Source: RYN-230 sp963844695 | Lineage (GTDB): Bacteria > Actinomycetota > Actinomycetes > Streptosporangiales > Streptosporangiaceae | Assembly: GCA_963844695.1 (NCBI GenBank) | Contig: CAWJPL010000018.1 | Location: 84,691 to 148,690, forward strand | Length of the DNA stretch: 64,000 bases | Direction of reading: 5' to 3' | Shown: in pieces, positions 32,799 to 41,428 of the stretch | Layout of the letters: each line of letters opens with the position of its first letter | Position numbering within the stretch: the stretch's first letter is position 1 | The notes under the pieces: generated by a model | Databases searched by the model: none | What the model was told of the DNA's origin: nothing | The model's input: the letters and a program-made list of their open reading frames with translations, nothing else | Made by a program: the position numbers and the translations under genes

Positions 32799-33374
32799 TC
32801 AGCCCTCCGGGCCGCCGGCAATCTCGTCCTCGTCCTCGTCGGTCACGTGGACTGCCGCCTCTTCCGCCCCCGCGCCGCCTCCGTCGATGCCCACGTCCTG
32901 GGCGACGAGGTCCGGCTCAGTGTCTGGATGGGCCCCCTCGTCCTCGGCCACCAGGCGGCCGGCCCGGGGCTGCTGCTCGTCGTAGGACTCCGGGCCTTCC
33001 CGGGGCAGGTCGCTCTCGGCCTTCGGGTCAGGGTCGGCGTACGGGTCCGGCTCCGGTTCCTCCTCGGCCAGCAGCTGATCGAGGGACTCACCCTGGCGCT
33101 CTTCGGCCAGGGTGTCGCCGAACCGCTCGCCGGCCGACCACTTGTCGGCGGGCTCGACGCCCGGGTCCAGCGGGTCCTCGTACGGATCCTCGCTGTCCTC
33201 CAGCGTGTCGGAGGAGTCCAGGACACCGTCGTCCTCGAAGTCGGTGTCCTCGAGCCCGTCCGTGCCCGGGTTGCTGTCGCCGCCGACCTCATAGTCGCCG
33301 GTGCCGCCGCCGTAGGTGTACTCGGCGGTGCCGTCGCCCGGATCGGAGGAAGTTTCGTCATTCTCTTCGGCCAT
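32799..33374 (-). CDS. DUF5709 family acidic protein
   Basis: The 191-residue protein is very rich in Asp, Glu and Gly and contains the DUF5709 core: VLDSSDTLEDSEDPYEDPLDPG, ADKWSAGERFGDT and GESLDQLLAEEEPE. No enzymatic motif is present and its role is unknown. It is probably largely disordered. It sits alone between nhaA and a MarR-type regulator on the same strand. Confidence 0.82.
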   Translation of the reverse strand: MAEENDETSSDPGDGTAEYTYGGGTGDYEVGGDSNPGTDGLEDTDFEDDGVLDSSDTLEDSEDPYEDPLDPGVEPADKWSAGERFGDTLAEERQGESLDQLLAEEEPEPDPYADPDPKAESDLPREGPESYDEQQPRAGRLVAEDEGAHPDTEPDLVAQDVGIDGGGAGAEEAAVHVTDEDEDEIAGGPEG

Positions 33375-33431
33375 GGTCCCAGGCTAGCGACAATGATCGT
33401 CTGTCCGGACCGGGAGCGGCCCGGAACAGGG

Positions 33432-34055
33432 TCAGCTTTGGTGGGCCGTCTTGAAATCCTCCCACCGGTCGAGCAGAGCCGGCAGTTCCTTGCTGACGAA
33501 CTCGAAGTACAGCGCCGACTCGGCGAGCCGGGCTCCGGCGGGGGTGCCCGGGCCCAGCACCTCGGCCCCGCCGCGCATGGTGTCCGCCCAGCGCATCATG
33601 ACCCGGTCCCGCACCCGCAGCACCTCGTGCCAGACGTTCTCCGGCATCCGGTACACGTGCCGCCGGGAGCCGGGCTCGGTCTCCCGGCTGACCAGGCCTA
33701 CCTGGACCAGGTAGCGCACACCCCCCGACACCGCGGCCGGGCTGACCCGGAGCAGCCCGGCAAGTTCCTCCGCGGTGAGGCGGCTGGTGTCCGCGGTAAG
33801 CAGGGCGACGAAGATTCTGGCCGGCATCCGCGGCATGCCCGAGTCGGCGAGCAGCGCGGCGAAGTGCTCGACGAACTGCCGTACCGCGGCGCCATCCCGC
33901 GCCTGCTGGGCTTCCTGCGTCTCGGGGCTTCCTGCGCCTCCTGGGGCTGCCACGCGTCCTCGGGCTGCCGTGCCTGCTGGGCATCCTGCGTCTGCTGGGC
34001 TCGCCCTTCCTGCTGCGCTTCGCGGGCCTCCGGCACTGGCTGTCACCCCTCCCAT
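33432..34055 (-). CDS. GbsR/MarR-type transcriptional regulator
   Basis: The frame is open further upstream into the divergent ABC gene, but ATG 34055 gives a 207-residue protein that begins in the intergenic region. After an Ala/Gly-rich leader, the winged helix is clear from about residue 55 (FVEHFAALLADSG, RIFVALLTADTSRLTAEELAGLLRVSPAAVSGGVRYLVQVGLV). A helical C-terminal domain follows, ending KELPALLDRWEDFKTAHQS. It is divergent from an ABC exporter, an arrangement common in actinomycetes where the regulator represses the transporter. Confidence 0.83.
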   Translation of the reverse strand: MGGVTASAGGPRSAAGRASPADAGCPAGTAARGRVAAPGGAGSPETQEAQQARDGAAVRQFVEHFAALLADSGMPRMPARIFVALLTADTSRLTAEELAGLLRVSPAAVSGGVRYLVQVGLVSRETEPGSRRHVYRMPENVWHEVLRVRDRVMMRWADTMRGGAEVLGPGTPAGARLAESALYFEFVSKELPALLDRWEDFKTAHQS

Positions 34056-34087
34056 GGCTGACCTGCTCGTGAGTTTACTAGATACAT

Positions 34088-34114
34088 AACTTTCATGATT
34101 TTGTGAATCAAGTG
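34088..34114. promoter_or_regulatory. AT-rich divergent promoter/operator between marR-like gene and ABC exporter
   Basis: The 73-base gap is distinctly AT-rich. It contains the imperfect palindrome ACTTTCATGATTTTGTGAAT with TTCA/TGAA half sites, plus TAGATA and TACATAA stretches that could be -10 elements. Binding by the adjacent regulator is inferred from location. Confidence 0.45.
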
Positions 34115-34128
34115 CTAGGCTCGGGCCT

Positions 34129-35016
34129 ATGACTGCGGTGATCGAGGTAACCGGCCTGAGGAAGTCCTTCGGCCAGGCGCGCGCGCTGGACGGGCTCGAC
34201 CTCACCGTGGCCCCCGGAGAGGTGCACGGGTTCCTGGGGCCGAACGGCGCCGGCAAGACCACCACCATCCGGGTCCTGCTGGGCCTGATCCGGGTCGGCG
34301 GGGGGACCGCCCGCCTGTTCGGGGGCGACCCATGGCGGGAGGCGACCACGCTGCACCGGCGGCTCGCCTACGTGCCCGGCGACGTCACCCTCTGGCCGAA
34401 CCTGTCCGGCGGGGAAGTCATCGACCTGCTCGGCCGGCTTCGCGGCGGTCTGGACGAGAAGCGAAAGGCGGCCCTGCTGGAGAAGTTCGGGCTCGATCCG
34501 GCCACGAAGAGCCGGGCCTACTCCAAGGGGAACCGGCAGAAAGTCGCGCTGGTCGCCGCGCTCGCATCCGGTGCTGAGCTGCTGATCCTGGACGAGCCGA
34601 CCTCGGGGCTGGACCCGCTGATGGAGGCCGCGTTCCGGGAGTGCGTGGAGGAAGAGCGGCAGGCGGGACGGACGGTCCTGCTGTCCAGCCACATCCTGTC
34701 CGAAGTGGAAGCACTCTGCGACCGGGTGACGATCATCCGGGAAGGGCGCACGGTGGACTCCGGGGCCCTGGCTGACCTGCGGCACCTCTCGCGGACCTCG
34801 GTGCGTGCTGAGGTGGTCCGGCCGCCGGACGGGCTGGCCGGGCTGCCGGGGGTCCACGATCTGGACATCAGCGGGAACCGGGTCAGCTGCCAGGTCGACA
34901 ACGACGCGCTCAGCGAGGTGCTCGCCCGGCTGGTCGCCGCGGGGATCCGCAGCCTGGCCAGCCAGCCACCCACGCTGGAGGAACTGTTCCTGCGGCACTA
35001 CGCGGACCCGTCATGA
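34129..35016 (+). CDS. ABC transporter ATP-binding protein (exporter type)
   Basis: The 295-residue ATPase has Walker A GPNGAGKTT (about residues 38-46), a degenerate signature YSKGNRQKV in place of LSGGQ, Walker B LLILDEPTSGLD and the switch His in LLSSHIL. A C-terminal extension of about 80 residues is like those in DrrA-type drug-resistance ATPases. The ATGA overlap with the downstream permease shows coupling. It likely powers export of a hydrophobic compound; the cargo is unknown. Confidence 0.93.
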   Translation: MTAVIEVTGLRKSFGQARALDGLDLTVAPGEVHGFLGPNGAGKTTTIRVLLGLIRVGGGTARLFGGDPWREATTLHRRLAYVPGDVTLWPNLSGGEVIDLLGRLRGGLDEKRKAALLEKFGLDPATKSRAYSKGNRQKVALVAALASGAELLILDEPTSGLDPLMEAAFRECVEEERQAGRTVLLSSHILSEVEALCDRVTIIREGRTVDSGALADLRHLSRTSVRAEVVRPPDGLAGLPGVHDLDISGNRVSCQVDNDALSEVLARLVAAGIRSLASQPPTLEELFLRHYADPS

Positions 35017-36665
35017 CCGCGCTCGCGGCCCGTACCCGTCGGCCGGGCGGCCCCGGGGAAGGCCACGGCCGGGCCGGGCTGGCCGGGACCGGCGCGCTGA
35101 TCTCCCTCGCCCTGCGCCGCGACCGCATCGTCCTGCCGGTCTGGCTGTACGTGTTCGCCGCCAGCATCGCCAGCACCGGATACAGCTTCCGGCACCTTTA
35201 CACCCGCCTGCCCGAGCGCCTGGCGCTCATCGCCAGCGTCCGCGGTGACGCCTCAGTCCTGGCGCTGAGCGGGCCGGTGTCCGGGGACAGTGCGGGTTCG
35301 CTGGTCGCCTGGAAGGTCCTGGTGTTCGCGGCTGGCGCCGCGGGGCTGATGGGGATCTTCACCGTGGTCCGGCACACCCGCGACGACGAGGAGCAGGGCC
35401 GGCTGGAACTAGTAGGCGCCACCGCGGTCGGCCGCCAGGCGCCGCTCGCCGCGGCCCTGGTGGTGGCGTTCGGCAGTTGCCTGGTGCTCATCCTGCTCAT
35501 CGCCGCGGTCCAGGTCGTCCTGGGCTACCCGGTGGCTGGCTCGCTCGCCCTGGGCGCGGCGGTAGGTCTGTCCGGGTGCGTGTTCGCCGCCGTCGCCGCC
35601 GTCTGCGCTCAGCTGACGGTCAGTGCCCGGACGGCCCGCGGGATGGGCATCGGCCTGCTGGGAGCGGCGTTCCTGCTCCGCGCGGTAGGCGATGCGGCGT
35701 CTGGGATGGCCTGGCTGCGCTGGGCCTCCCCGCTGGGCTGGGCCGAGCAGATACAGGTGTACGCGAGCCCCCGGTGGATAGTTGGCGCGCTCTTCGTGGC
35801 GGCCGCCGCCGTCCTGGCCGGCGGGGCTGCACGGCTGGCCGCCCGCCGCGACCTGGGCGCGGGCCTGCTGCCTGTCCGTCCTGGCCGGCCGGAGGCGGCC
35901 GGATGGCTGCGCAGCCCGCTCGCGCTGGCCTGGCGGCTGCAGCGCGGTGCCCTGCTCGGCTGGGCGATCGGCTTCGTCCTGGCGGGTGCGGTGCTCGGGT
36001 CGGCGGCCAGCGGGATCGGCGCGGTGCTGAACACCAGCCCCCAGGCCCGGCAGATATTCATCCGGCTCGGCGGGCACAGCGGTCTCGTCAACGCCTATCT
36101 CGCGGCGGTGATCGGGATACTGGGTGTCGTCTCGGCCGCGTACGCGGTAGCGGCGGTCCTCCGGCTGCATGCTGAGGAGACCGAGCGGCGGGCCGAGCCG
36201 GTGCTGGCCACCCCGGTGGGGCGGGTTCGCTGGGCGGGCAGCCATCTGCTCGTCGCCGCGGGCGGAAGCGCGGGGCTGCTGCTGGCGGGTGGCCTCGCCA
36301 CGGCGCTGGGCGACGGGCTGACCTCCGGCGGCCTGGCCACTCAGCTACCACGGCTGATCGGCGCGGGGCTGGCGCAGATCCCGGCCGCCTGGGTGATGGG
36401 GGGCGTAGCGGCGGCCTTGTTCGGCCTGGTGCCCAGGGCCGCGGTGGTGGGGGCGTGGACTGCGCTCGGCCTGGTCGCGCTCATCACCCTGCTCGGTCCG
36501 TCGATCAGGCTGGCCCAGGGGGTGCTGGACATCTCCCCGTTCAGCCATCTGCCGAAGCTGCCTGGGGCGCCGGTCACGGTGGGGCCGCTGGGCTGGCTGG
36601 TGGGGGTGGCGGTGGTGCTGGGTGCGGTCGGGCTGGTTGGATTCCGGCGGCGCGATTTGCTTTGA
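35013..36665 (+). CDS. ABC-2 type exporter permease, large fused form
   Basis: The 550-residue membrane protein has about 12 hydrophobic segments in two similar halves (around residues 30-270 and 300-550). This matches the large permease subunits annotated as exporters of polyketide antibiotics. It forms a transporter with the ATPase encoded immediately upstream. The first half begins LRRDRIVLPVWLYVFAASIAS and the second LAWRLQRGALLGWAIGFVLAGAVLG. Control by the divergent MarR-like protein is likely. Confidence 0.88.
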   Translation: MTALAARTRRPGGPGEGHGRAGLAGTGALISLALRRDRIVLPVWLYVFAASIASTGYSFRHLYTRLPERLALIASVRGDASVLALSGPVSGDSAGSLVAWKVLVFAAGAAGLMGIFTVVRHTRDDEEQGRLELVGATAVGRQAPLAAALVVAFGSCLVLILLIAAVQVVLGYPVAGSLALGAAVGLSGCVFAAVAAVCAQLTVSARTARGMGIGLLGAAFLLRAVGDAASGMAWLRWASPLGWAEQIQVYASPRWIVGALFVAAAAVLAGGAARLAARRDLGAGLLPVRPGRPEAAGWLRSPLALAWRLQRGALLGWAIGFVLAGAVLGSAASGIGAVLNTSPQARQIFIRLGGHSGLVNAYLAAVIGILGVVSAAYAVAAVLRLHAEETERRAEPVLATPVGRVRWAGSHLLVAAGGSAGLLLAGGLATALGDGLTSGGLATQLPRLIGAGLAQIPAAWVMGGVAAALFGLVPRAAVVGAWTALGLVALITLLGPSIRLAQGVLDISPFSHLPKLPGAPVTVGPLGWLVGVAVVLGAVGLVGFRRRDLL

Positions 36666-36972
36666 GTGGGGCGGGGTGTGGGTGCGGGCGGTGCGGGTGC
36701 GGGCGGTGTGGGTGCCGTGGGCGCTGGCTGGCCCTGCGCGAGCCTGGATCCGTCTGTTGCGGCCGGCGCGGGTGTGCTGCTTCCGTCCGGCTCGATCGGG
36801 TACGCCTGCGCCCGGCGCCGCCTGCGTCTACGGCATCTGCTGCCCGCGTCTAGGGCACCTCGCGGCCCGGGGGGCGCCGCACCTGCTGACCGCGTACACC
36901 TCCCTCGCTGGCTGCGTCCGCGGTGCGGACGCTTGCGCCGCTCCTCTCGGAGGGGAGCCGTATCAGCAGGGC
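36666..36972. other. Convergent gap after the ABC permease
   Basis: About 300 GC-rich bases with repeated GTGGGTGCGGGCGG-like units just after the permease stop. Open frames exist here but look like composition artefacts. No gene is supported. Confidence 0.45.
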
Positions 36973-37716
36973 TTAGTGGGCTAGGACTAGGTAGGCGTAG
37001 CCGAGGACGGCTCGGTACACCTCGACGTACTGGCGTTCGCGGGCGTCTAGCCAGTCGCGTACCTCAGCGGCGCGCGGGTCCCCGGCCTGCGCGAGCAGCC
37101 ACTCCTGACGGCCAGCGCGGAACGTGGACTCGAAGTCGTCCCATTCCAGCTGGCTGGCGACGCTCAGGTGGATGACCCGCCAGCCCGCGGAGCGGCAGGC
37201 CTCCAGCAAGCCCGCCAGGGGCAGCACCTGCTCGCCGAACAACTCCGTCGCCGCGGCCGACGGCGCTGTTTCCCAGTAGCCGTCCCCGAACAGCAGCCGG
37301 CCTCCGGCCGGCACGATCCTGGCCAGCGCCTCCAGCGCGGAGGTGGTACCGCCCAGCGCGTGGGACGCGCCGGTACACAGCACCCGGTCCGCCGGGCCAT
37401 CCCACCCCGAGACGTCAGCCTCGGTGAACTGAACCCGCCCGCCGAGATGACGTTCCGCAGCGAGGCGCCTGGCGCGGTTCAGCGCCCGGGCGTCGGTGTC
37501 CACGCCGGTGCCAGTGGCCTGGCCGGCCCGGGCGACGACCCGCAGCAGGAGCTCGCCCCAGCCGCAGCCCACGTCGGCGACGTGAGCTCCGGGCCGCACG
37601 TCCAGCCGGTCCATCAGAAGTTCGGCGTGCTCCTCCGACAGCGGCACGTTCCAGCGCATCCGCGCGTACAGCGCTTCGTCGAGATCATCGGCTTCCACCA
37701 GGGTCACGGTAACCAT
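36973..37716 (-). CDS. SAM-dependent class I methyltransferase
   Basis: Starting at ATG 37716, the 247-residue protein has the class I methyltransferase motif I VADVGCGWGELLLRV, a GVDTDARALNRARRLA motif and a FTEADVSGW motif. The later strands are RVLCTGASHALGG and GGRLLFGDGYWE. The longer frame to 37815 is rejected because it would run through the hairpin at 37782-37812. The substrate is not recognisable; overall it resembles small-molecule methyltransferases. It stands alone between a convergent transporter and the duplicated noncoding region. Confidence 0.82.
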   Translation of the reverse strand: MVTVTLVEADDLDEALYARMRWNVPLSEEHAELLMDRLDVRPGAHVADVGCGWGELLLRVVARAGQATGTGVDTDARALNRARRLAAERHLGGRVQFTEADVSGWDGPADRVLCTGASHALGGTTSALEALARIVPAGGRLLFGDGYWETAPSAAATELFGEQVLPLAGLLEACRSAGWRVIHLSVASQLEWDDFESTFRAGRQEWLLAQAGDPRAAEVRDWLDARERQYVEVYRAVLGYAYLVLAH

Positions 37717-37781
37717 CCCGCGGGACTCCAGGCCGGCGGGGAGGCCAGTCCGGCTCCGCAACAGCGGCGGGCATAAGAGTA

Positions 37782-37812
37782 AGGCCCCTCCGAGTATGAG
37801 TCGGAGGGGCCT
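37782..37812. ncRNA. Hairpin H1 of duplicated noncoding module
   Basis: AGGCCCCTCCGA (37782-37793) and TCGGAGGGGCCT (37801-37812) form a 12-bp perfect stem around the loop GTATGAG. A second hairpin with the same loop and compensating changes at the top of the stem lies at 38318-38350. It could be a terminator-like element or part of a structured RNA. Confidence 0.55.
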
Positions 37813-37839
37813 CACCCGGGTGCATTGCGCTGGGTCACC

Positions 37840-38160
37840 GGTTACCCGGCTACCTGGCGCCCTGCGGCCCGCCGCCTAGCCTGGAAGCAGCGACCGAAAT
37901 CCCGGTTACCCGGCTTTCCTGTCGCCCGGGTTTCCCCGGCGTCCCGGGGGTTTCCCTCCGGAAGGACTCCCGCTCTTGCGGTAAATGAATTTGTACTCCG
38001 GTGGGGGGAACAGGCGCAAGGCTTTCTGGCCAGGAATTTCAAGATTTTTCTTAATCTCTGCGAAATCCACAAGAAGACGCGTGTTATCCCCCGCGAAAGG
38101 CGGCTGTCCACCGCGCTATCCACAGTCTGGTCCACAGTTTGATCCACGATCTGGCCCGCG
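37840..38160. repeat. Noncoding module copy 1 with 12-bp-spaced DnaA-box-like array
   Basis: No gene is present. Downstream of hairpin H1 the sequence turns AT-richer (GAATTTCAAGATTTTTCTTAATC near 38034-38055). It then contains AAATCCACA (38063), TTATCCCCC (38084) and four boxes at exact 12-base steps: CTGTCCACC 38104, CTATCCACA 38116, TGGTCCACA 38128 and TGATCCACG 38140. These resemble actinomycete DnaA boxes. The layout is repeated in copy 2 about 540 bases on. Confidence 0.65.
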
Positions 38161-38317
38161 GTGGGTCCGACTGGTCAGGCCAACGACCTGACCAGTGGGG
38201 ACGGACGACTGGGACGGCCGCAGGGGCTGCAGCACCGAGTCCAGCACCCGGGCCATCCGGCGGCCGGGGCCTGGCGGGGGGATGAGGGAGATGCGCGGGA
38301 GTGGGGCATACGTAAGC

Positions 38318-38350
38318 GAGGCCCCTCCATGTATGAGATGGAGGGGCCTC
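38318..38350. ncRNA. Hairpin H2 of duplicated noncoding module
   Basis: GAGGCCCCTCCAT (38318-38330) and ATGGAGGGGCCTC (38338-38350) pair perfectly around the loop GTATGAG, identical to the H1 loop. The apical pairs differ from H1 by compensating substitutions. Flanking bases (GCATA...GTAAG before, CACCGATTGCTCGGCTACC after) also match copy 1. Confidence 0.55.
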
Positions 38351-38700
38351 GCCGCGGCCATCTAACAGGACACCGATTGCTCGGCTACCGGGGTGCTATC
38401 CGGCCGCTCCACCGGGGCGGGGAAATCAGCCCGGAAGGCCAGTTTCCTGGCATTCTCTATACCCGCCCAGACGTTCCGGTTTCCCGGTCCGACGGAGTGC
38501 GGGGGTTCAGCTGATCTCCATACTTGGTGGTGCAGAATTTTTACCGCTTACCCCGGGGCAGCGCAAGGGTTTTCTGCCATGAAGTTGCTGATTTTGTGGT
38601 TATGAACAGCTTTTCCACATCGGTGGCCTGGTTATCCCCTGAAGCGGGCGGCTGTCCACCGGACTGTCCACAGTCCGGTCCACAGACAGAGTCAGTCAGT
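38351..38700. repeat. Noncoding module copy 2 with 12-bp-spaced DnaA-box-like array
   Basis: This diverged duplicate of copy 1 contains the shared segments GCGCAAGGGTTTTCTGCCA (about 38561-38579), TTTTCCACA (38611) and TTATCCCCT (38632). Three boxes are spaced exactly 12 bases apart: CTGTCCACC 38652, CTGTCCACA 38664 and CGGTCCACA 38676. The 20-base distance between the TTATCCCC site and the first box is the same in both copies. No protein is encoded. Confidence 0.65.
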
Positions 38701-38814
38701 GCGGCCGGGGACCGGCCAGGACGCGGGCGGTTGCCGATCCACCTGCCGGGGTTCACCCGGCCTGTTCGGCCTGGCCGGGGTCAGCTTCAGCCGGGTCAGC
38801 TTGAGCCGGGTCTG

Positions 38815-40599
38815 CTAGGTCTGTGTCGGCCTGGCCAGCCCCGGCCTGGGGCGGGCCGGCCTGGGCGGGCCGGCCTGAGCTGGGTTGGCCTGGCCAGTTT
38901 CAGCCTGGCCGGGGTCGGCTTGGTGTGGCCCGGCCAGAGCGGCAGACTCGGCCGGGACGGGGGAGCCGGCCAGCGGGTTTTCGTTGCGGCCCGGGGGGTG
39001 GCCCGCGGGGGCCCGGCGGCGGCGCAGGCTGCCCAGCAGGGCGAGGCCGAGCGCGCCCGCAGGCGGCAGGGTGACCAGAGCGGGCAACTGATAACGCCAG
39101 GAGAACTCGAACAAGTCAGAGGCGAGCAGCACAGCCACGGCCGAGCCGAAGATCAGCAGGCAGGCTAGGGCCAGCTCGCGCTGGCGGGCCGAGAGGATGC
39201 TCCGCCCGCGGGCGGCAGCCAGCCCGCCCACCAGGGCGATCACGGCACCGGCCAGGCCGGCCAGCGCGGCGAAAGCCAGCAACGGTCCCGGCGTATAGCC
39301 GCCGTGCAACTGGTAGCCGCGCAGGAATCCGGCCAGCGGCCGGGCCACCGTGGCCCGCCCGCCCATGGCGGCGGGCAGCAGCCGGATGTGGACCGGTCCG
39401 CCGCTTGAGGCGAAGTGCAAGCCCAGCATGATGGTGTGATCGGGGCTGAGGAAGATGCTGCCGCCGTAGGTGGGGTAGCTGGTCTGGAACTGCCAGCGTG
39501 AGATGGGCGTGTCGCCGGTGCTGGTCACCCGGTGGACCTCGAACAGCCTGGCTGCGTCGCCGAGGACCCCCGCCACCACGCGCAGCGGCTGCTGGGTGAT
39601 CACCCGGTGCTCGAAGTTGCCGATGACCTCCCCGTGGGTGCGTCCGGGCGGGGCTACGTACGTGTGGTCGGGAGACGTGTCGCTGTGCACCAGCCCGTCG
39701 GGCCCGAGCCGGATCGCGAGCGCCCGCGGCGGGCAGACCGCCCGCTCGTAGGCCGGCAGCTTCAGCGTCGTGCAGTCCGCGCTCTCCGCCAGCCGCCCGT
39801 AGATGGTGCTTCCGGCGGCGGGGGCGAGCGAGAACTGGTGGGTGACCACGTACTCGCGCAGCGAGAAGGCGATGATGGGCAGGGCGAACGCCACGCAGAG
39901 CAGGACCGCCTGGATCAGCTTGCGCCGCCAGCCCGGCACCACGATCAGCAGGTAGACCAGCGCGGGAAGGATCAGGATCTGGCCGACCTGGGCCATCGGC
40001 GCGCTGGCGCCGAGGGCCAGCCCGCCCGCCGCGATCAGCCGGGGCCCTGGCTCGGGCCGCCAGAGCAGCAGCGCCAGCCCGGCGACGATCAGGGCCTCGA
40101 ACCAGACGTCCGGCATGATGGTCTGCTCGATCTGCACCTGGTAGGCGTCGAGCAAGACGGGTGCGGCGGCCAGCGCGGACAGCCAGCGCGGTACGCCGCG
40201 GCGGACCAGCAGCAGGTACAGGACCACGGCTATGGCGAGGCCCAGGAGGTGCTGCAGCGTCGTGACCGTGTTGAGGTCTCCGCCGGTCAGCAGCACCTTG
40301 AGGACCAGGTTGTAGCCGAGCGGGTCGTTGCCGGGCCAGGCGCCGAACAGGTACTTCAGGCTGTCGATGTAAAGCAGCGCGGGCTGGTAGGCGGCCATGG
40401 ACAGGCCGCGCAGGACCAGCCCTGCGAGGAGCAGCGCCGTGATCAGCCAGTGCCGCCGCAGCGTGGTGGCGGCCGCCACGCCCGGGCGGCGCGGGGCTTG
40501 CGGAGCGGCGCCGGTGCTGTTCCTGGCGGGGCCGTCAGCAGGCCCGTCTGCCGCGGGCGAGCCGGTGCCCGCGGTGGCTGGCATTCGCATGACGGTCAT
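38815..40599 (-). CDS. Polytopic membrane protein, glycosyltransferase-39-like
   Basis: From ATG 40599 the product is 594 residues. After a Pro/Ala-rich cytoplasmic leader, the first helix WLITALLLAGLVLRGLSMAA is followed by YIDSLKYLFGAWPGNDPLGYNLVLKVLL. That is the acidic first external loop typical of GT-C type glycosyltransferases. About ten more helices follow, with an extracytoplasmic segment (residues about 275-405). The C-terminal 45 residues are a low-complexity Pro/Gln/Ala tail encoded by GC-rich repeats at about 38750-38940. The donor is probably a polyprenyl-linked sugar if the GT-C assignment is right; no pathway neighbours are present. The frame is open upstream to 40716. Confidence 0.65.
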   Translation of the reverse strand: MTVMRMPATAGTGSPAADGPADGPARNSTGAAPQAPRRPGVAAATTLRRHWLITALLLAGLVLRGLSMAAYQPALLYIDSLKYLFGAWPGNDPLGYNLVLKVLLTGGDLNTVTTLQHLLGLAIAVVLYLLLVRRGVPRWLSALAAAPVLLDAYQVQIEQTIMPDVWFEALIVAGLALLLWRPEPGPRLIAAGGLALGASAPMAQVGQILILPALVYLLIVVPGWRRKLIQAVLLCVAFALPIIAFSLREYVVTHQFSLAPAAGSTIYGRLAESADCTTLKLPAYERAVCPPRALAIRLGPDGLVHSDTSPDHTYVAPPGRTHGEVIGNFEHRVITQQPLRVVAGVLGDAARLFEVHRVTSTGDTPISRWQFQTSYPTYGGSIFLSPDHTIMLGLHFASSGGPVHIRLLPAAMGGRATVARPLAGFLRGYQLHGGYTPGPLLAFAALAGLAGAVIALVGGLAAARGRSILSARQRELALACLLIFGSAVAVLLASDLFEFSWRYQLPALVTLPPAGALGLALLGSLRRRRAPAGHPPGRNENPLAGSPVPAESAALAGPHQADPGQAETGQANPAQAGPPRPARPRPGLARPTQT

Positions 40600-40765
40600 C
40601 CCGGTCGGTGGGCGGCCCGGAGGCGGACGGCCCGGTCGGTGGGCGGCCCGGTCAGCGGGCCCAATCGGAGGGCCCGATCGGAGGGCCCAGTCGGTGGGCC
40701 CAAACGTGCAGGGCACTGACGACGAAGACTATCCGAGCTCCCTGAGCGACGGGCCCCGTCCGCGG

Positions 40766-41344
40766 TCAGGGATGGATTTTCTTACCTTCGCTAAGCATTG
40801 CCATGAAGGTAGCGAGACGCCGCGCCCGGGTCTCCGGCCGCTTGGCGTCGGCGAGGCGGTAGAGGATCGCGTACCGGTTCGCACGGTCGAGGTCCTCGAA
40901 GAACGTGCGGGCCGCGTCGTTGCCAGCGAGCGCGCGGGCGAGGTCCTCCGGCACGGCCGCGGTGGACTGCGATTCGTAGGCGGCGGCCCAGCGGCCGTCC
41001 GCCCGGGCCAGTTCGACCTCCCGCAGTCCGGCGGGTCTCATCTGGCCGGCCTCGATCAGGGCGTCGGCCTGGTCCCGGTTGATCCGGGACCACTTGCTGC
41101 CGGGCCGGCGCGGTGTGAAACGCTGCAGCCAGTGGTCGTCGTCCAGGCGGCGCTTCTGGCCGTCGATCCACCCATGGCAGAGCGCCGCGGTGAGCGCGTC
41201 AGGGTAGGACACCCCGGGGGCATCCGAGCCTTTCTTGCGGATCTTCAGCCACAGGCCCGCTGAACCGGCGTGATGCTCGCTGAGCCAGGCGTCCCACTCG
41301 GCGGCGGAGCTGAAGCCCAGCACTGGAAGCCCGTCGTCAGGCAT
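40766..41344 (-). CDS. YdeI/OmpD-associated family protein
   Basis: The 192-residue protein follows the YdeI pattern: EWDAWLSEHHAGSAGLWLKIRKKG, SYPDALTAALCHGWIDGQKRRLDDDHWLQRFTPRRPGSKWSRIN, and a C-terminal LADAKRPETRARRLATFMAML motif. The family has been linked to resistance to peptide or bacteriocin stress in some bacteria but has no defined enzymatic activity. It is divergent from an MFS exporter across an 84-base gap that contains a short TTCG/CGAA inverted repeat. Confidence 0.88.
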   Translation of the reverse strand: MPDDGLPVLGFSSAAEWDAWLSEHHAGSAGLWLKIRKKGSDAPGVSYPDALTAALCHGWIDGQKRRLDDDHWLQRFTPRRPGSKWSRINRDQADALIEAGQMRPAGLREVELARADGRWAAAYESQSTAAVPEDLARALAGNDAARTFFEDLDRANRYAILYRLADAKRPETRARRLATFMAMLSEGKKIHP

Positions 41345-41428
41345 AGGGACAGTGAACCATGCGTTCGGGTCCTTGGAAGTCAGTTGTATTTTCGCAAGTA
41401 ACGAAGCCGCTCACCCCCCGAGAGAGTC

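Noticed and set aside
36666..37175. Plus-strand ORF after the ABC permease
   Set aside because: Its product is Gly/Arg-rich, it overlaps the convergent methyltransferase gene, and it has no credible start signal.
37800..38700. Chromosomal or plasmid origin of replication
   Set aside because: DnaA-box-like sites are clustered, but no dnaA, dnaN, gyrase, rpmH, rep or par gene is in the window, and the AT-rich unwinding region is weak. It is reported instead as a noncoding DnaA-box array of unknown role.
39532..40719. Plus-strand open frame of 395 codons opposite the membrane glycosyltransferase-like gene
   Set aside because: Antisense to a protein with clear membrane helices; the predicted product is composition noise.
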